A stretch of DNA of 44,402 bases. Origin: UBA11889 sp002313255 (GTDB lineage Bacteria; Pseudomonadota; Gammaproteobacteria; Pseudomonadales; Azotimanducaceae). Both the position numbers and the translations under genes were made by a program. The notes under the pieces are model-generated. The model was not told the DNA's origin. It was given only the letters and a program-made list of their open reading frames with translations, and did not search any database. The stretch spans positions 1-44,402 of the forward strand of contig CAJWQX010000027.1 of NCBI GenBank assembly GCA_913045265.1, given 5' to 3'. Each line of letters opens with the position of its first letter. The first letter of the stretch is position 1. Positions 17,006 to 25,222 of the stretch are shown piece after piece.

Positions 17006-17030
17006 AGGGGGCCATAGACGCTGGCCCCCT
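17006..17030 (-). other. Strong intercistronic hairpin without U-tract
   Basis: A perfect 9-bp stem (AGGGGGCCA paired with TGGCCCCCT) with a 7-nt loop lies in the 50-bp gap between the molybdenum-subunit stop and the MoaD-like start. No run of Ts follows on either strand, so it is not a normal intrinsic terminator. It more likely protects the 3' end of the upstream mRNA or marks a processing site that lowers expression of the downstream genes. Confidence 0.6.
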
Positions 17031-17040
17031 TCCCGTGTTG

Positions 17041-19263
17041 TCAGCCTTCCTGCGAATCGATCGCCTCGAGTAACCGCGGAGGCGACATGGGCAGTTCCGA
17101 CACCCGAAATCCTAGCGCATCGCGCACCGCATTCGATGTCGCGGCCAACGGTGCCGTGATCGGAGTCTCACCTACCCCGCGAACACCATAAGGATGTGTC
17201 GGATTCGGGACCTCAACGATTTGCGTATCGATCATCGGCAGGTCGGACGCAACGGGCACGCGATAATCAAGAAAGCCAGCGTTTTCCATCACGCCATTGT
17301 CGTCATAGATGTACTCTTCATTGAGCGCCCAGCCCAGACCTTGTGCAGCTCCGCCTTGCATCTGCCCTTCAACGTATGCTGGATGTATCGCGCGACCGGC
17401 ATCCTGAATCGCGGTGTATGCCTTCACATCGACCTTACCGGTTTCGCGATCCACCGCCAGGTCGGTCCAATTAACCGAAAACCCCGCACCCGCACCTTGC
17501 GCATTAACACTGGCACGCCCAAGTATAGGGCCCCCAGTGCGTCCCCAGGTTCTGGCTATATCTGCAAGAGACAAGGGGTCGACGTCCGCATTGACGCCAG
17601 GCTTCGGTACTGCTTGTCCGTCGTCCCAGTCGACCTGGTCAGCGTCGATGTCCCACGTCATCGCGGCACGTTCCTTGCACTGTGCAATTATGTCCTCACA
17701 AGCCTGGACGACGGCCATTCCTGTCGCGAACGTCGTCCTGCTGCCGCCCGTCATGTTGCAATAGCCCGTACTCTCCGTATCGGCCACATGCGCGTTAATT
17801 CTGTCGTAGGGAATTCCTAGCGTCTCGGCCGCCATCAGGCACATAGAAGCGCGCGATCCGCCGATATCGGGGCTCCCCTCATTGATGATCACGGTCCCGT
17901 CCTCTCGAATCAGTACTTCGGCGCTGGATTGCATCCCGATGTTGAACCAAAAACCACACGCCACCCCACGACCGCAACCCTCAGGTACCGGAGCCGTGTA
18001 ATTGGGATGTGCCTTAGCAGCTTCGAGGCATGCTTTCAGCCCGATCGCAGGAAACTTAGGACCATACGGAGCCTGGGTTCCCTCATCAGCAGCATTCTTA
18101 AGCCGCAAGTCAATCGGGTCCATGCCAAGTTCACGAGCAAGATCATCGATCACGCATTCCATTGCGTGCATGGCCTGAGGCGCTCCGGGCGCTCGGTAAG
18201 CCGCAACTTTGGGTTTGTTCACCAATACATCAATGCCTTCGATACTGAAGTTCTCGAGGTCATATGGCGCTAGCACCGACATACAGCCAGGACCCACTGG
18301 TGCACCAGGAAACGCTCCTGCCTCATAAGCAAGCCAGGCCGTCGCCGCGGTGATGGTGCCATCTTTCTTTGCAGCAACTTTTGCCTTGCACCACGTCGCT
18401 GAGGTCGGGCCAGTGGCACGGAACACTTCTTCCCGGTTCATGACCATCCGAACAGGACGATTCGAGAGTTCCGACAACTTCACCGCAAGTGGCTCAAGGT
18501 AGACACTTAGCTTGCCGCCAAATCCGCCACCAATTTCAGAAGCGATGACTTTTATCTTGCTTATGCTTGTGCCGAGTATCGCCGCAGTCTGTGTTCGAAC
18601 ATCAAAGTGTCCTTGTGTGGAACACCAAACCGTAATTTTACCCTCTTCGTTAATGGTCGCCGTACAGGCGTGCGGTTCAATATAGCCTTGGTGTGCCATT
18701 GGCACTCGGAATTCGCCCTCTACGACGACGTCGGCTTCAGCAAATCCTTTCTCAGGATCACCACGCTCAAACTTGGTAATCGCTGCAATGTTACTTGCGG
18801 GCTGCGAGGCATCACCGTTGGTATGCATTTGTTCGTTGACTAGCGTTGCGCCGTCCGCGATTGCCTGATCGATCGAAAGAACCGGCGCAAGCACATCGTA
18901 ATCGACTTTGATCGCATCCAGTGCCTGTTCCGCCAATAGCTGTGTAGTTGCAGCTACCGCGGCAACGGCGTGCCCGTGATAGAGGACCTTGTCCCGCGCA
19001 ATCACATTTCGACCGAGATCGTCTGTCTCCTCGGGAAAATCACTACGGGACACGGCTGCCAGTACACCTTCCATCGCGAGCGCGCCTGAAACATCGACGC
19101 TCTTTATTCGCGCGTGCGCATATGGGCTCCGTAAAACCTTGCCATGGATCATACCCGGTAACTGAAGATCCGCACCAAAATTCGCGCGTCCCGTGACTTT
19201 TTCCACACCGTCAGGACGTACTGGTCGAGTCCCAATTACTTTCAGGTCGTGAGCTTCTGCCAT
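17041..19263 (-). CDS. Molybdenum hydroxylase large (molybdopterin) subunit
   Basis: A 740-residue xanthine dehydrogenase-family catalytic subunit. The N-terminal a/b hammerhead domain (about 20-130) is followed by molybdopterin-binding domains with SEIGGGFGGKLSVYLEP, the active-site loop AYRAPGAPQAMHAMEC, the QGLGWALNEE region and the terminal GVRGVGETP, whose Glu is the catalytic base. The loop AYRAPGAPQ is not the CO dehydrogenase form (which has a Cys) and is more like aldehyde or hydroxybenzoyl-CoA-type members. It hydroxylates an aldehyde, N-heterocycle or related substrate; which one cannot be told. It is the third gene of the FAD, Fe-S, Mo operon, 10 bp after the Fe-S gene. Confidence 0.93.
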   Translation of the reverse strand: MAEAHDLKVIGTRPVRPDGVEKVTGRANFGADLQLPGMIHGKVLRSPYAHARIKSVDVSGALAMEGVLAAVSRSDFPEETDDLGRNVIARDKVLYHGHAVAAVAATTQLLAEQALDAIKVDYDVLAPVLSIDQAIADGATLVNEQMHTNGDASQPASNIAAITKFERGDPEKGFAEADVVVEGEFRVPMAHQGYIEPHACTATINEEGKITVWCSTQGHFDVRTQTAAILGTSISKIKVIASEIGGGFGGKLSVYLEPLAVKLSELSNRPVRMVMNREEVFRATGPTSATWCKAKVAAKKDGTITAATAWLAYEAGAFPGAPVGPGCMSVLAPYDLENFSIEGIDVLVNKPKVAAYRAPGAPQAMHAMECVIDDLARELGMDPIDLRLKNAADEGTQAPYGPKFPAIGLKACLEAAKAHPNYTAPVPEGCGRGVACGFWFNIGMQSSAEVLIREDGTVIINEGSPDIGGSRASMCLMAAETLGIPYDRINAHVADTESTGYCNMTGGSRTTFATGMAVVQACEDIIAQCKERAAMTWDIDADQVDWDDGQAVPKPGVNADVDPLSLADIARTWGRTGGPILGRASVNAQGAGAGFSVNWTDLAVDRETGKVDVKAYTAIQDAGRAIHPAYVEGQMQGGAAQGLGWALNEEYIYDDNGVMENAGFLDYRVPVASDLPMIDTQIVEVPNPTHPYGVRGVGETPITAPLAATSNAVRDALGFRVSELPMSPPRLLEAIDSQEG

Positions 19264-19273
19264 CTCGTATCCC

Positions 19274-19753
19274 CTATGCTTCGTGTGCTAATTCGGTCGC
19301 GGCGTCTTGGACAGCGCGAATGATCTTGTCGTAGCCCGTGCAACGACAAAGATTGCCCGCAAGCCAGTATCGAATGGTCGTTTCGTCGGGATTGGGGTCG
19401 CGTTCCAAAAGAACCTTCGCTGCAACGATGAATCCAGGAGTACAAATGCCGCACTGCAATGCGGCGTGCTCCAAAAACTTCTGTTGTAGTACGTGTAGAC
19501 CATCTGGATTCGCAACTCCCTCGATGGTCCCTACCTCTTTACCTTCGGCTTCCGCGGCAAGGACCAAGCACGAACAAACCAGGCGTCCATCCAGCGTCAC
19601 CGAACAAGCACCGCAGTCGCCCGTCGAGCAACCTTCTTTGGTGCCAGTCAACCCAAGCTCATCGCGTAACACGTCAAGCAGCGATTGGTGAGGCTCGCAA
19701 AGGACTTCTTCTGGTTGTCCATTTACGCTGGTGGTTACGTGTAATTTACTCAT
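19274..19753 (-). CDS. Molybdenum hydroxylase [2Fe-2S] subunit
   Basis: A 159-residue small subunit. The plant-ferredoxin-like N-terminal domain holds one cluster via GCSTGDCGACSVTLDG and a downstream Cys. The C-terminal helical domain holds the second via CGICTPGF and LCRCTGYD. All eight expected cysteines are visible. It carries electrons from the molybdenum centre to the FAD subunit. It lies 12 bp after the FAD-subunit gene and 10 bp before the large subunit. There is no twin-arginine signal, so the complex is probably cytoplasmic. Confidence 0.95.
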   Translation of the reverse strand: MSKLHVTTSVNGQPEEVLCEPHQSLLDVLRDELGLTGTKEGCSTGDCGACSVTLDGRLVCSCLVLAAEAEGKEVGTIEGVANPDGLHVLQQKFLEHAALQCGICTPGFIVAAKVLLERDPNPDETTIRYWLAGNLCRCTGYDKIIRAVQDAATELAHEA

Positions 19754-19765
19754 TTAATTCTCCTA

Positions 19766-20641
19766 CTAACTGGAAGCGCGGTCGCGTGCGATACCGCCTG
19801 CACGCTTGCAAAGGACGCCCACAACTTTCTTGCGGTATTCGACCGTACCCCGCTTATCCGTGATCGGTGACGCCGCATCGGAACACGCCGCTGAGGCCGC
19901 GCTAAGTGCGTCATCATCAACTTTCGTTCCAACCAATGCCGCCGATGCCGCTTCAACTAAACGTACCGTCGGAGCAACGGCGCCAATCGCGACCCTGGCC
20001 GACGTACAAGTCCCCCCGTCGTCAAGCGTAAGCGCGACACCCGCTCCCGCAACAGCAATATCCATTTCAGTACGTGGAATGAACCGCAAGTACGCGTCAG
20101 CAGAGTTGTTTCTGGGCCGCGGAATTTTGAGACCTAAAAGAATTTCGTTCGATGCCAAACAATTCTGTCCGACACCGGTCACAAAATCTCCCACTGCAAC
20201 CTCTCGAGAGCCGCCGGGTGAAGCGATCACACAAACCGCCGAGACAACGACTAGCGCAGGAATCGTGTCGCCCGCCGGAGACGAATTGCAAAGGTTCCCA
20301 CCGATAGTGGCGCGTCCTTGGATCTGCGTCGAACCAATTAGATCTGCAGCCTCGATGAGTCCCGGAAGAAGCCCCTTCAGTTCATCGTTCTCGTTAAGCG
20401 CCGCCGACGGTATCGCTGCACCGATGAAAATCTCGTCGGCACCAATGGATAACTCATTGGTCTCGGCTATGTGTTTTATATCAACAAGAGTGCGTGGTTC
20501 TTTGTCGACGGATCGCATCTGCACCAGAACATCGGTGCCCCCTGCAAGTATCTGGGTACGTTGTCCATCGTTTGCCTGAGACTCAAGCACCGAGAGAGCT
20601 TCTTCAAGGCTCGTAGGTGCCGCGTAGGCATAATCACCCAT
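19766..20641 (-). CDS. Molybdenum hydroxylase FAD-binding subunit
   Basis: A 291-residue FAD-binding subunit of the CoxM/XdhB type. FAD motifs ILAGGTDVLVQMR (about residue 32) and TIGGNLCNSSPAGDTIP (about residue 110) are intact, and a CO-dehydrogenase-type C-terminal domain ends with RGTVEYRKKVVGVLCKRA. First gene of the operon; it starts 114 bp from the divergent peptidase gene, so that gap must hold both promoters. It passes electrons to NAD or a quinone-linked acceptor. No XdhC-like maturation factor is in the window. Confidence 0.93.
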   Translation of the reverse strand: MGDYAYAAPTSLEEALSVLESQANDGQRTQILAGGTDVLVQMRSVDKEPRTLVDIKHIAETNELSIGADEIFIGAAIPSAALNENDELKGLLPGLIEAADLIGSTQIQGRATIGGNLCNSSPAGDTIPALVVVSAVCVIASPGGSREVAVGDFVTGVGQNCLASNEILLGLKIPRPRNNSADAYLRFIPRTEMDIAVAGAGVALTLDDGGTCTSARVAIGAVAPTVRLVEAASAALVGTKVDDDALSAASAACSDAASPITDKRGTVEYRKKVVGVLCKRAGGIARDRASS

Positions 20642-20755
20642 AGTGCTCCCCGTTATTACGCGCTGGAATAGCCGCTATGTATATCATGAAGAGCCGCGAC
20701 AATCACAGCCTAGGCTACAATCTCCCAGACATTACTCACATCAACAGGAATTAAT

Positions 20756-22087
20756 TTGAGCGTCGATAGGACTAGCTTCAGTCACCACATCAAATCCCTA
20801 TGTGAGGAATGGGCGCACGCGCTGGATGAACATGGATTCGACGCCGCGCTCGTCCCTGCCGGAACCAACTCGTATTACTTTGCCGACGATCAAAGTCCTC
20901 CATTCCGGCCCAACCCCCACTTTGCAAGGTGGGTACCCGAACCCCTGACCGAAGATGCGGTATTACTTGTTCGTCCCGGCATAACGCCAAAATTATTTTT
21001 TTACCAGCCGGATGACTTTTGGTTCGTGCCACCTTCGGTCCCACCCTGGACCGACGGCGTCTTCGACGTGGCGGTATACCAAGAATCAGAAAATCAAATC
21101 GAGGGTATCGTTGAGGCAACGCGTGCACTGACCAACATCGCCTACGTTGGACCTGACACGGAACTCGCCAACAATCTCGTGATAACGACGGAAGATGTCG
21201 GGCCATTCATCGATCAGCTCGATTACGGTCGCTCGTTTAAAACAGAGTTTGAAATTATCAACATGAGGGGAGCCACCGAAATCGGCGTGCGCGGACATCT
21301 GGCGGCACATCGCGCTTTCTCGTCGGGAGCCAGCGAGTTCGACATTCACATGGCCTACCTTGACGCGAGCAAGCAAACCGAAAGTGAGCTTCCCTACCCG
21401 AACATCATCGCGTTGAACGAGCATGCGGGCACCCTTCACTACCAGCACTACGATAGAGCGACGCCAAAGCGCGTACACAGTTTTTTGATCGACGCGGGCG
21501 GCAAATTTAATGGGTATCACAGCGACATTACGAGAACCTACAGCGCAATGCCCGGGGACGATTTTGACAGTCTCATCAATGCGCTCGACGAGAAACAACA
21601 AGCCCTAATCGGCGATATTGGTCTAGGACTAAGCTACCTAGATCTCCACGAACGAATGCATCACGACATCGCCGAGCTGTTGGTCGCATTTGGATTCGTG
21701 ACTTGTTCCGCGGAAGCGGCGTTCGATCAACGAATAACCGATGCTTTTTTCCCACACGGTCTTGGTCATTTGCTCGGCTTGCAGACCCACGACGTTGGCG
21801 GTCGGTTAACGGCGCGTCAAGCCGAAAATAGGAGCCCGTCAGACCGCTTCCCCAACTTGCGTTTGAACCGGCAAATCGAGGCCAATCAAGTCTTCACCGT
21901 CGAACCCGGGATTTATTTCATCCCGATGCTCATTGACACCGTTGAAAATCCCGCCGATATCAATCGAGACCGCGTTCAATCATTTGTGCCTTTCGGTGGC
22001 ATTCGGATCGAGGACAACATTCTCGCGACACAAGACGGTCACGAAAACCTAACGCGCCCCGTATTCGACAAAGCGTTGGCGCAATGA
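20756..22087 (+). CDS. pepQ: Xaa-Pro dipeptidase (M24 family, PepQ-like)
   Basis: A 443-residue prolidase. The N-terminal domain (1 to about 160) shows HALDEHGFDAALVPAG. The C-terminal pita-bread domain contains the five metal ligands: two Asp in DAGGKFNGYHSDITRTY, the His of HGLGHLLGLQTHDVG, the Glu of VEPGIYF and the Glu of GIRIEDN. Length equals E. coli PepQ (443). It splits Xaa-Pro dipeptides using two Mn ions; E. coli PepQ also hydrolyses organophosphates. TTG start with AGGAA upstream. Divergent from the molybdenum-hydroxylase operon and followed 32 bp later by a GNAT gene. Confidence 0.94.
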   Translation: MSVDRTSFSHHIKSLCEEWAHALDEHGFDAALVPAGTNSYYFADDQSPPFRPNPHFARWVPEPLTEDAVLLVRPGITPKLFFYQPDDFWFVPPSVPPWTDGVFDVAVYQESENQIEGIVEATRALTNIAYVGPDTELANNLVITTEDVGPFIDQLDYGRSFKTEFEIINMRGATEIGVRGHLAAHRAFSSGASEFDIHMAYLDASKQTESELPYPNIIALNEHAGTLHYQHYDRATPKRVHSFLIDAGGKFNGYHSDITRTYSAMPGDDFDSLINALDEKQQALIGDIGLGLSYLDLHERMHHDIAELLVAFGFVTCSAEAAFDQRITDAFFPHGLGHLLGLQTHDVGGRLTARQAENRSPSDRFPNLRLNRQIEANQVFTVEPGIYFIPMLIDTVENPADINRDRVQSFVPFGGIRIEDNILATQDGHENLTRPVFDKALAQ

Positions 22088-22119
22088 ACCTATTTGCAAC
22101 CGATTCGCGTCGATAGTAC

Positions 22120-22593
22120 ATGACGGTCTCTAACAACATAGCAATACGTATGGCTACCAAAGCAGACCTCGAAGTATTGGTCAGGTTTCAGATCGCGATG
22201 GCCTCCGAAAGTGAAGACAAAGGTCTAGACGAGAATACTTTGAGACACGGGATTGCTACCACCCTTTCATCTGAGGACCTGGCTCTTTATATCGTCGCCG
22301 AGATTGCCGGCAAACCGGTGGGAACGCTGATGCTCACCTGGGAATGGAGCGATTGGCGTAATGGTCGATTTTGGTGGATCCAGAGCGTTTACGTTGCTTC
22401 TTCACACCGTCGACTTGGCGTGTACTCGGCAATGCATCATCACGTTCTTTCCCTCGCATCAGAAGATCCAACGGCGGCGGGGATCCGGCTGTATGTCGAA
22501 AAGGATAATGACGGCGCGCAAGCGACCTACTGTCAGCTCGGCATGGTTGAAACCCATTACCGATTATTCGAAACGGAATTCATCAGGAATTAA
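22120..22593 (+). CDS. GNAT-family N-acetyltransferase
   Basis: A 157-residue GNAT. The fold order is visible: N-terminal IRMATKADLEVLVRF, the beta strand and bulge at WWIQSVYVASSHRRLGVYSAM with the acetyl-CoA pyrophosphate-binding RRLGVYSA, then GIRLYVEKDNDGAQATYCQLGMV, which ends motif B. The substrate is unknown. The ATG follows pepQ by 32 bp on the same strand and may be co-transcribed. It converges on holB with a 44-bp gap in which I see no clear terminator. Confidence 0.87.
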   Translation: MTVSNNIAIRMATKADLEVLVRFQIAMASESEDKGLDENTLRHGIATTLSSEDLALYIVAEIAGKPVGTLMLTWEWSDWRNGRFWWIQSVYVASSHRRLGVYSAMHHHVLSLASEDPTAAGIRLYVEKDNDGAQATYCQLGMVETHYRLFETEFIRN

Positions 22594-22637
22594 CACCTTA
22601 ATTCGTATGGAACGCCCACTCGGTTCGCCCGTTCTAA

Positions 22638-23513
22638 TCAATTTTTCTGGCGGTCTCGAATCACCAATTCGCGCCATTTAAACATCAAGCGTTCCAACTG
22701 CAACGGGCAATTCAACCCCGAGTTCGACAAGGCCATGCGCCTCGTGTCGATCAGGTCGTCAAAGAAATCCACGCCCTCGGATCCGACTCTATCTTCAACA
22801 ACCAATCGATGCAGAAACCGTGCCCATCGAGCCAAAATTTCGACGAGATCCTCGTTGCGCAAGCTATCAACAACGTCGCTTACACTGTTCCGTCGATCCC
22901 TCGCAGCCTTGAGCGCAGGCCAGAGCGACTTTCTCTCCGCATGAATCGCTTCAAGAACGTGAAAAGGCGCGCACCCGTATTCAATTAATAGCGGTTCAAC
23001 CTCTTCAGCGGTTACGTCTTGCTCCAAAAGCCACCTCACCACAACCTCCCGGGTTGGTCGTCTAATAGAAACTCGCTGGCAACGACTGATGACAGTGGGC
23101 AACATCACGCTCTTTGCTTCAGTTACCAATATCAGGTGGCTACCGAGCGGCGGTTCCTCGAGGATCTTTAGCAATGCGTTCCCAGCGTTCAGGTTCATTT
23201 TCTGAGCGTCTTCCAGCACCACCACTTTCAAAGCCCCCGCCTGAGCGGTTTGTTGCATAAAGTCGATGAGACTTCGAATCTGATCGACCTTAATGACTCC
23301 GTTTTCTGCTTCGATCCAACGAAAATCTGGATGAGCAATCGTACGCGGATCGCCACTACGATCTATCAGCATCAGCGCGATCTCGCCCGCTAGCTGCGCT
23401 TCTCCGCAACCACCCGGACCATCAATCAGTAGCGCGTGGGGTAGTCGTGCAGTTGTGTTTAAAGAACTGACATAGTCGAACCCCAGCTGCATCCACGGCG
23501 CGAGTCCACTCAA
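22638..23513 (-). CDS. holB: DNA polymerase III delta' subunit
   Basis: A 291-residue clamp-loader subunit. N-terminal HALLIDGPGGCGEAQLAGEIA corresponds to the modified P-loop, and VVVLEDAQKMNLNAGNALLKILEEPP plus VISRCQRVSIRRP are strongly conserved delta' features. The P-loop lacks the GKT lysine (GPGGCGEAQ), as expected, since delta' does not hydrolyse ATP. The zinc cysteines of E. coli HolB are not apparent, which is common in related proteins. Its start overlaps tmk (ATGA). The pilZ and tatD genes that often follow are absent; the next gene is convergent. Confidence 0.93.
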   Translation of the reverse strand: MSGLAPWMQLGFDYVSSLNTTARLPHALLIDGPGGCGEAQLAGEIALMLIDRSGDPRTIAHPDFRWIEAENGVIKVDQIRSLIDFMQQTAQAGALKVVVLEDAQKMNLNAGNALLKILEEPPLGSHLILVTEAKSVMLPTVISRCQRVSIRRPTREVVVRWLLEQDVTAEEVEPLLIEYGCAPFHVLEAIHAERKSLWPALKAARDRRNSVSDVVDSLRNEDLVEILARWARFLHRLVVEDRVGSEGVDFFDDLIDTRRMALSNSGLNCPLQLERLMFKWRELVIRDRQKN

Positions 23514-24136
23514 CCCAAAGGCTCCATAAAGTTGTTGATGAGCTCCGCCAGCCGCGACTGAACATCTTCCAACGATCTTGTCGCGTCAATAAGTACTGCC
23601 CGCTCCTCTCTTTCCACGATCGCAAGATAGCCGGCCCGCACCCTCGCGAAAAACTCATTGTCTTCAGATTCAAACCGGTCGTGTTGTCGGTCAGCGATTC
23701 GCCCAAGTGCGATGTTCACCGGCGCATCCAAAAAGATCGTTAAATCGGGCCAAAGTGATCCTTGCGCAAACTCGGCAAGGCGCTCCAAAGTATCAAGCGG
23801 TACGCCACGACCGCCACCTTGATACGCGTATGTTGCATCGGTATATCGGTCACAAAGTACCCATCGTCCGTCATTCAACGCCGGTTCAATAACGGCTGAC
23901 ACGTGTTGAGACCGTGCGGCGAATATCAGCAACGCCTCCGTTATCGGGTCCATCGATTCATCGCGCATTTGAAGTAATACTTCTCTAACTTCTTCGGCGA
24001 GCGGTGTTCCACCAGGCTCGCGGGTCACCAGAACATCGATTCCTTTTTGTTCTAATGACTCGCGAAGGAACTCGATATTTGTGGTTTTACCGACGCCTTC
24101 AACCCCCTCCAACGTAATAAATCGACCACGGGTCAT
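23510..24136 (-). CDS. tmk: Thymidylate kinase
   Basis: A 208-residue dTMP kinase that makes dTDP. The P-loop is LEGVEGVGKTT (about 8-18), the DRE-like motif is VTREPGGTPLAEEVRE, and the DRY motif with substrate-binding arginine is CDRYTDATYAYQGGGRGV. The LID region follows at GRIADRQHDRFESEDNEFF. All expected catalytic elements are present and the length is standard. ATGA overlaps with both mltG upstream and holB downstream show tight translational coupling. Confidence 0.96.
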   Translation of the reverse strand: MTRGRFITLEGVEGVGKTTNIEFLRESLEQKGIDVLVTREPGGTPLAEEVREVLLQMRDESMDPITEALLIFAARSQHVSAVIEPALNDGRWVLCDRYTDATYAYQGGGRGVPLDTLERLAEFAQGSLWPDLTIFLDAPVNIALGRIADRQHDRFESEDNEFFARVRAGYLAIVEREERAVLIDATRSLEDVQSRLAELINNFMEPLG

Positions 24137-25170
24137 TGATCGCCCCGCAACTGATATCGCCGAACCGCTTTCAAATGCGCATCGAGAGTATCCGAAAACT
24201 CAGAAGACCCATCTCCTCGGGCCACGAAGTAAAGGGCCGTCCCGGAACCCGGATGTGTGGCTGCGTGTATAGCCGTACGTCCTGCCGAGCCAATGGGAGT
24301 CGGCGGTAAACCGAGTTGAGTATAAGTGTTGTAAGGACCATCCTTTTTTAGGTCAGAACGCGTCAGGTTCCCATCGAACGCTTGGCCTAATCCGTATATA
24401 ACCGAAGGATCAGTTTGCAGTCGCATACCCTGCTTTAATCGACGACTAAAAACGCCGCCGATCTTTCGTCGGTCATCCTCGATACTAGATTCTTTTTCAA
24501 TGATAGACGCCAAAATAAGAACCTCATACGGACTCGTTAAAGGGAGGTCAACGGCACGATTTTCCCACGCGCTATTTAGCTGAAAGCGCATCCGTTCCCA
24601 CGCACGAACAAGAATTTCGGATGCTCGATCACCACGGATATAGTGGTAGGTGTCCGGGAAAAATTGGCCCTCACCATGAGCGTCGGATAGTTCAAGCGAA
24701 TTGAGAACATTAATCACGGTAGCGCTACCCAGGTCAAACAAGAGACCGGGTGAATTGAGAAGCTTGTTACGGGTGACCGAAAAGGTCTCGCCTTCAACGA
24801 TCTGAATCGAATGCACCAATACATCGCCTGACGCGATCCGATCAAGAACCTGATCCGGCGATTGGTTTGATTCGAAACGATATTCTCCTGCCCTCATCGA
24901 ACCGGTCAATCCACGCATTAGACCCCTCGCCGTCAACCGGCGTGAGCTATCGACGATTCCATTGGCGCTAAGTCGGTGGCCGATGGTCGAAAAACTCTCC
25001 CCTCTCTCAATGACTAGGGTTACCGGGGAATCGAGCGCGACCGGACGTCCAGCCCAGCTTTCCATGAACCAACACGCGCCAAGAACGACGATAGAGATAG
25101 ATGCGAGTACAGCGATTGTTCGCCGCAATATTTCGCTCCAATTCTTTGCCCTCAGTAACGATCGTGCCAC
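24133..25170 (-). CDS. mltG: Endolytic murein transglycosylase MltG
   Basis: A 345-residue YceG/MltG protein, an inner-membrane lytic transglycosylase thought to end nascent glycan strands. It has one N-terminal membrane helix (IAVLASISIVVLGACWFM), a LysM-like subdomain (LVIERGESFSTIGHRLSANGIV), and the catalytic domain with ILASIIEKESSIEDDRRKIGGVF (catalytic Glu) and LQTDPSVIYGLG, then YNTYTQLGLPPTPIGSAG. The GTG at 25170 is chosen because it yields normal family length. The frame is open further upstream to 25293, but that would overlap fabF. No Shine-Dalgarno is evident. pabC, often between fabF and mltG, is missing. Confidence 0.92.
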   Translation of the reverse strand: MARSLLRAKNWSEILRRTIAVLASISIVVLGACWFMESWAGRPVALDSPVTLVIERGESFSTIGHRLSANGIVDSSRRLTARGLMRGLTGSMRAGEYRFESNQSPDQVLDRIASGDVLVHSIQIVEGETFSVTRNKLLNSPGLLFDLGSATVINVLNSLELSDAHGEGQFFPDTYHYIRGDRASEILVRAWERMRFQLNSAWENRAVDLPLTSPYEVLILASIIEKESSIEDDRRKIGGVFSRRLKQGMRLQTDPSVIYGLGQAFDGNLTRSDLKKDGPYNTYTQLGLPPTPIGSAGRTAIHAATHPGSGTALYFVARGDGSSEFSDTLDAHLKAVRRYQLRGDQ

Positions 25171-25222
25171 GTTGCAACGACCGAGGGGAGATATAAAAGG
25201 AGCAATCGAAGAACGTGCCCTA

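Noticed and set aside
19806..20579. A 257-codon open frame on the plus strand opposite the FAD-subunit gene
   Set aside because: It mirrors a well-conserved gene, has low-complexity Ser/Ala/Thr composition and no recognisable domain; an antisense shadow.
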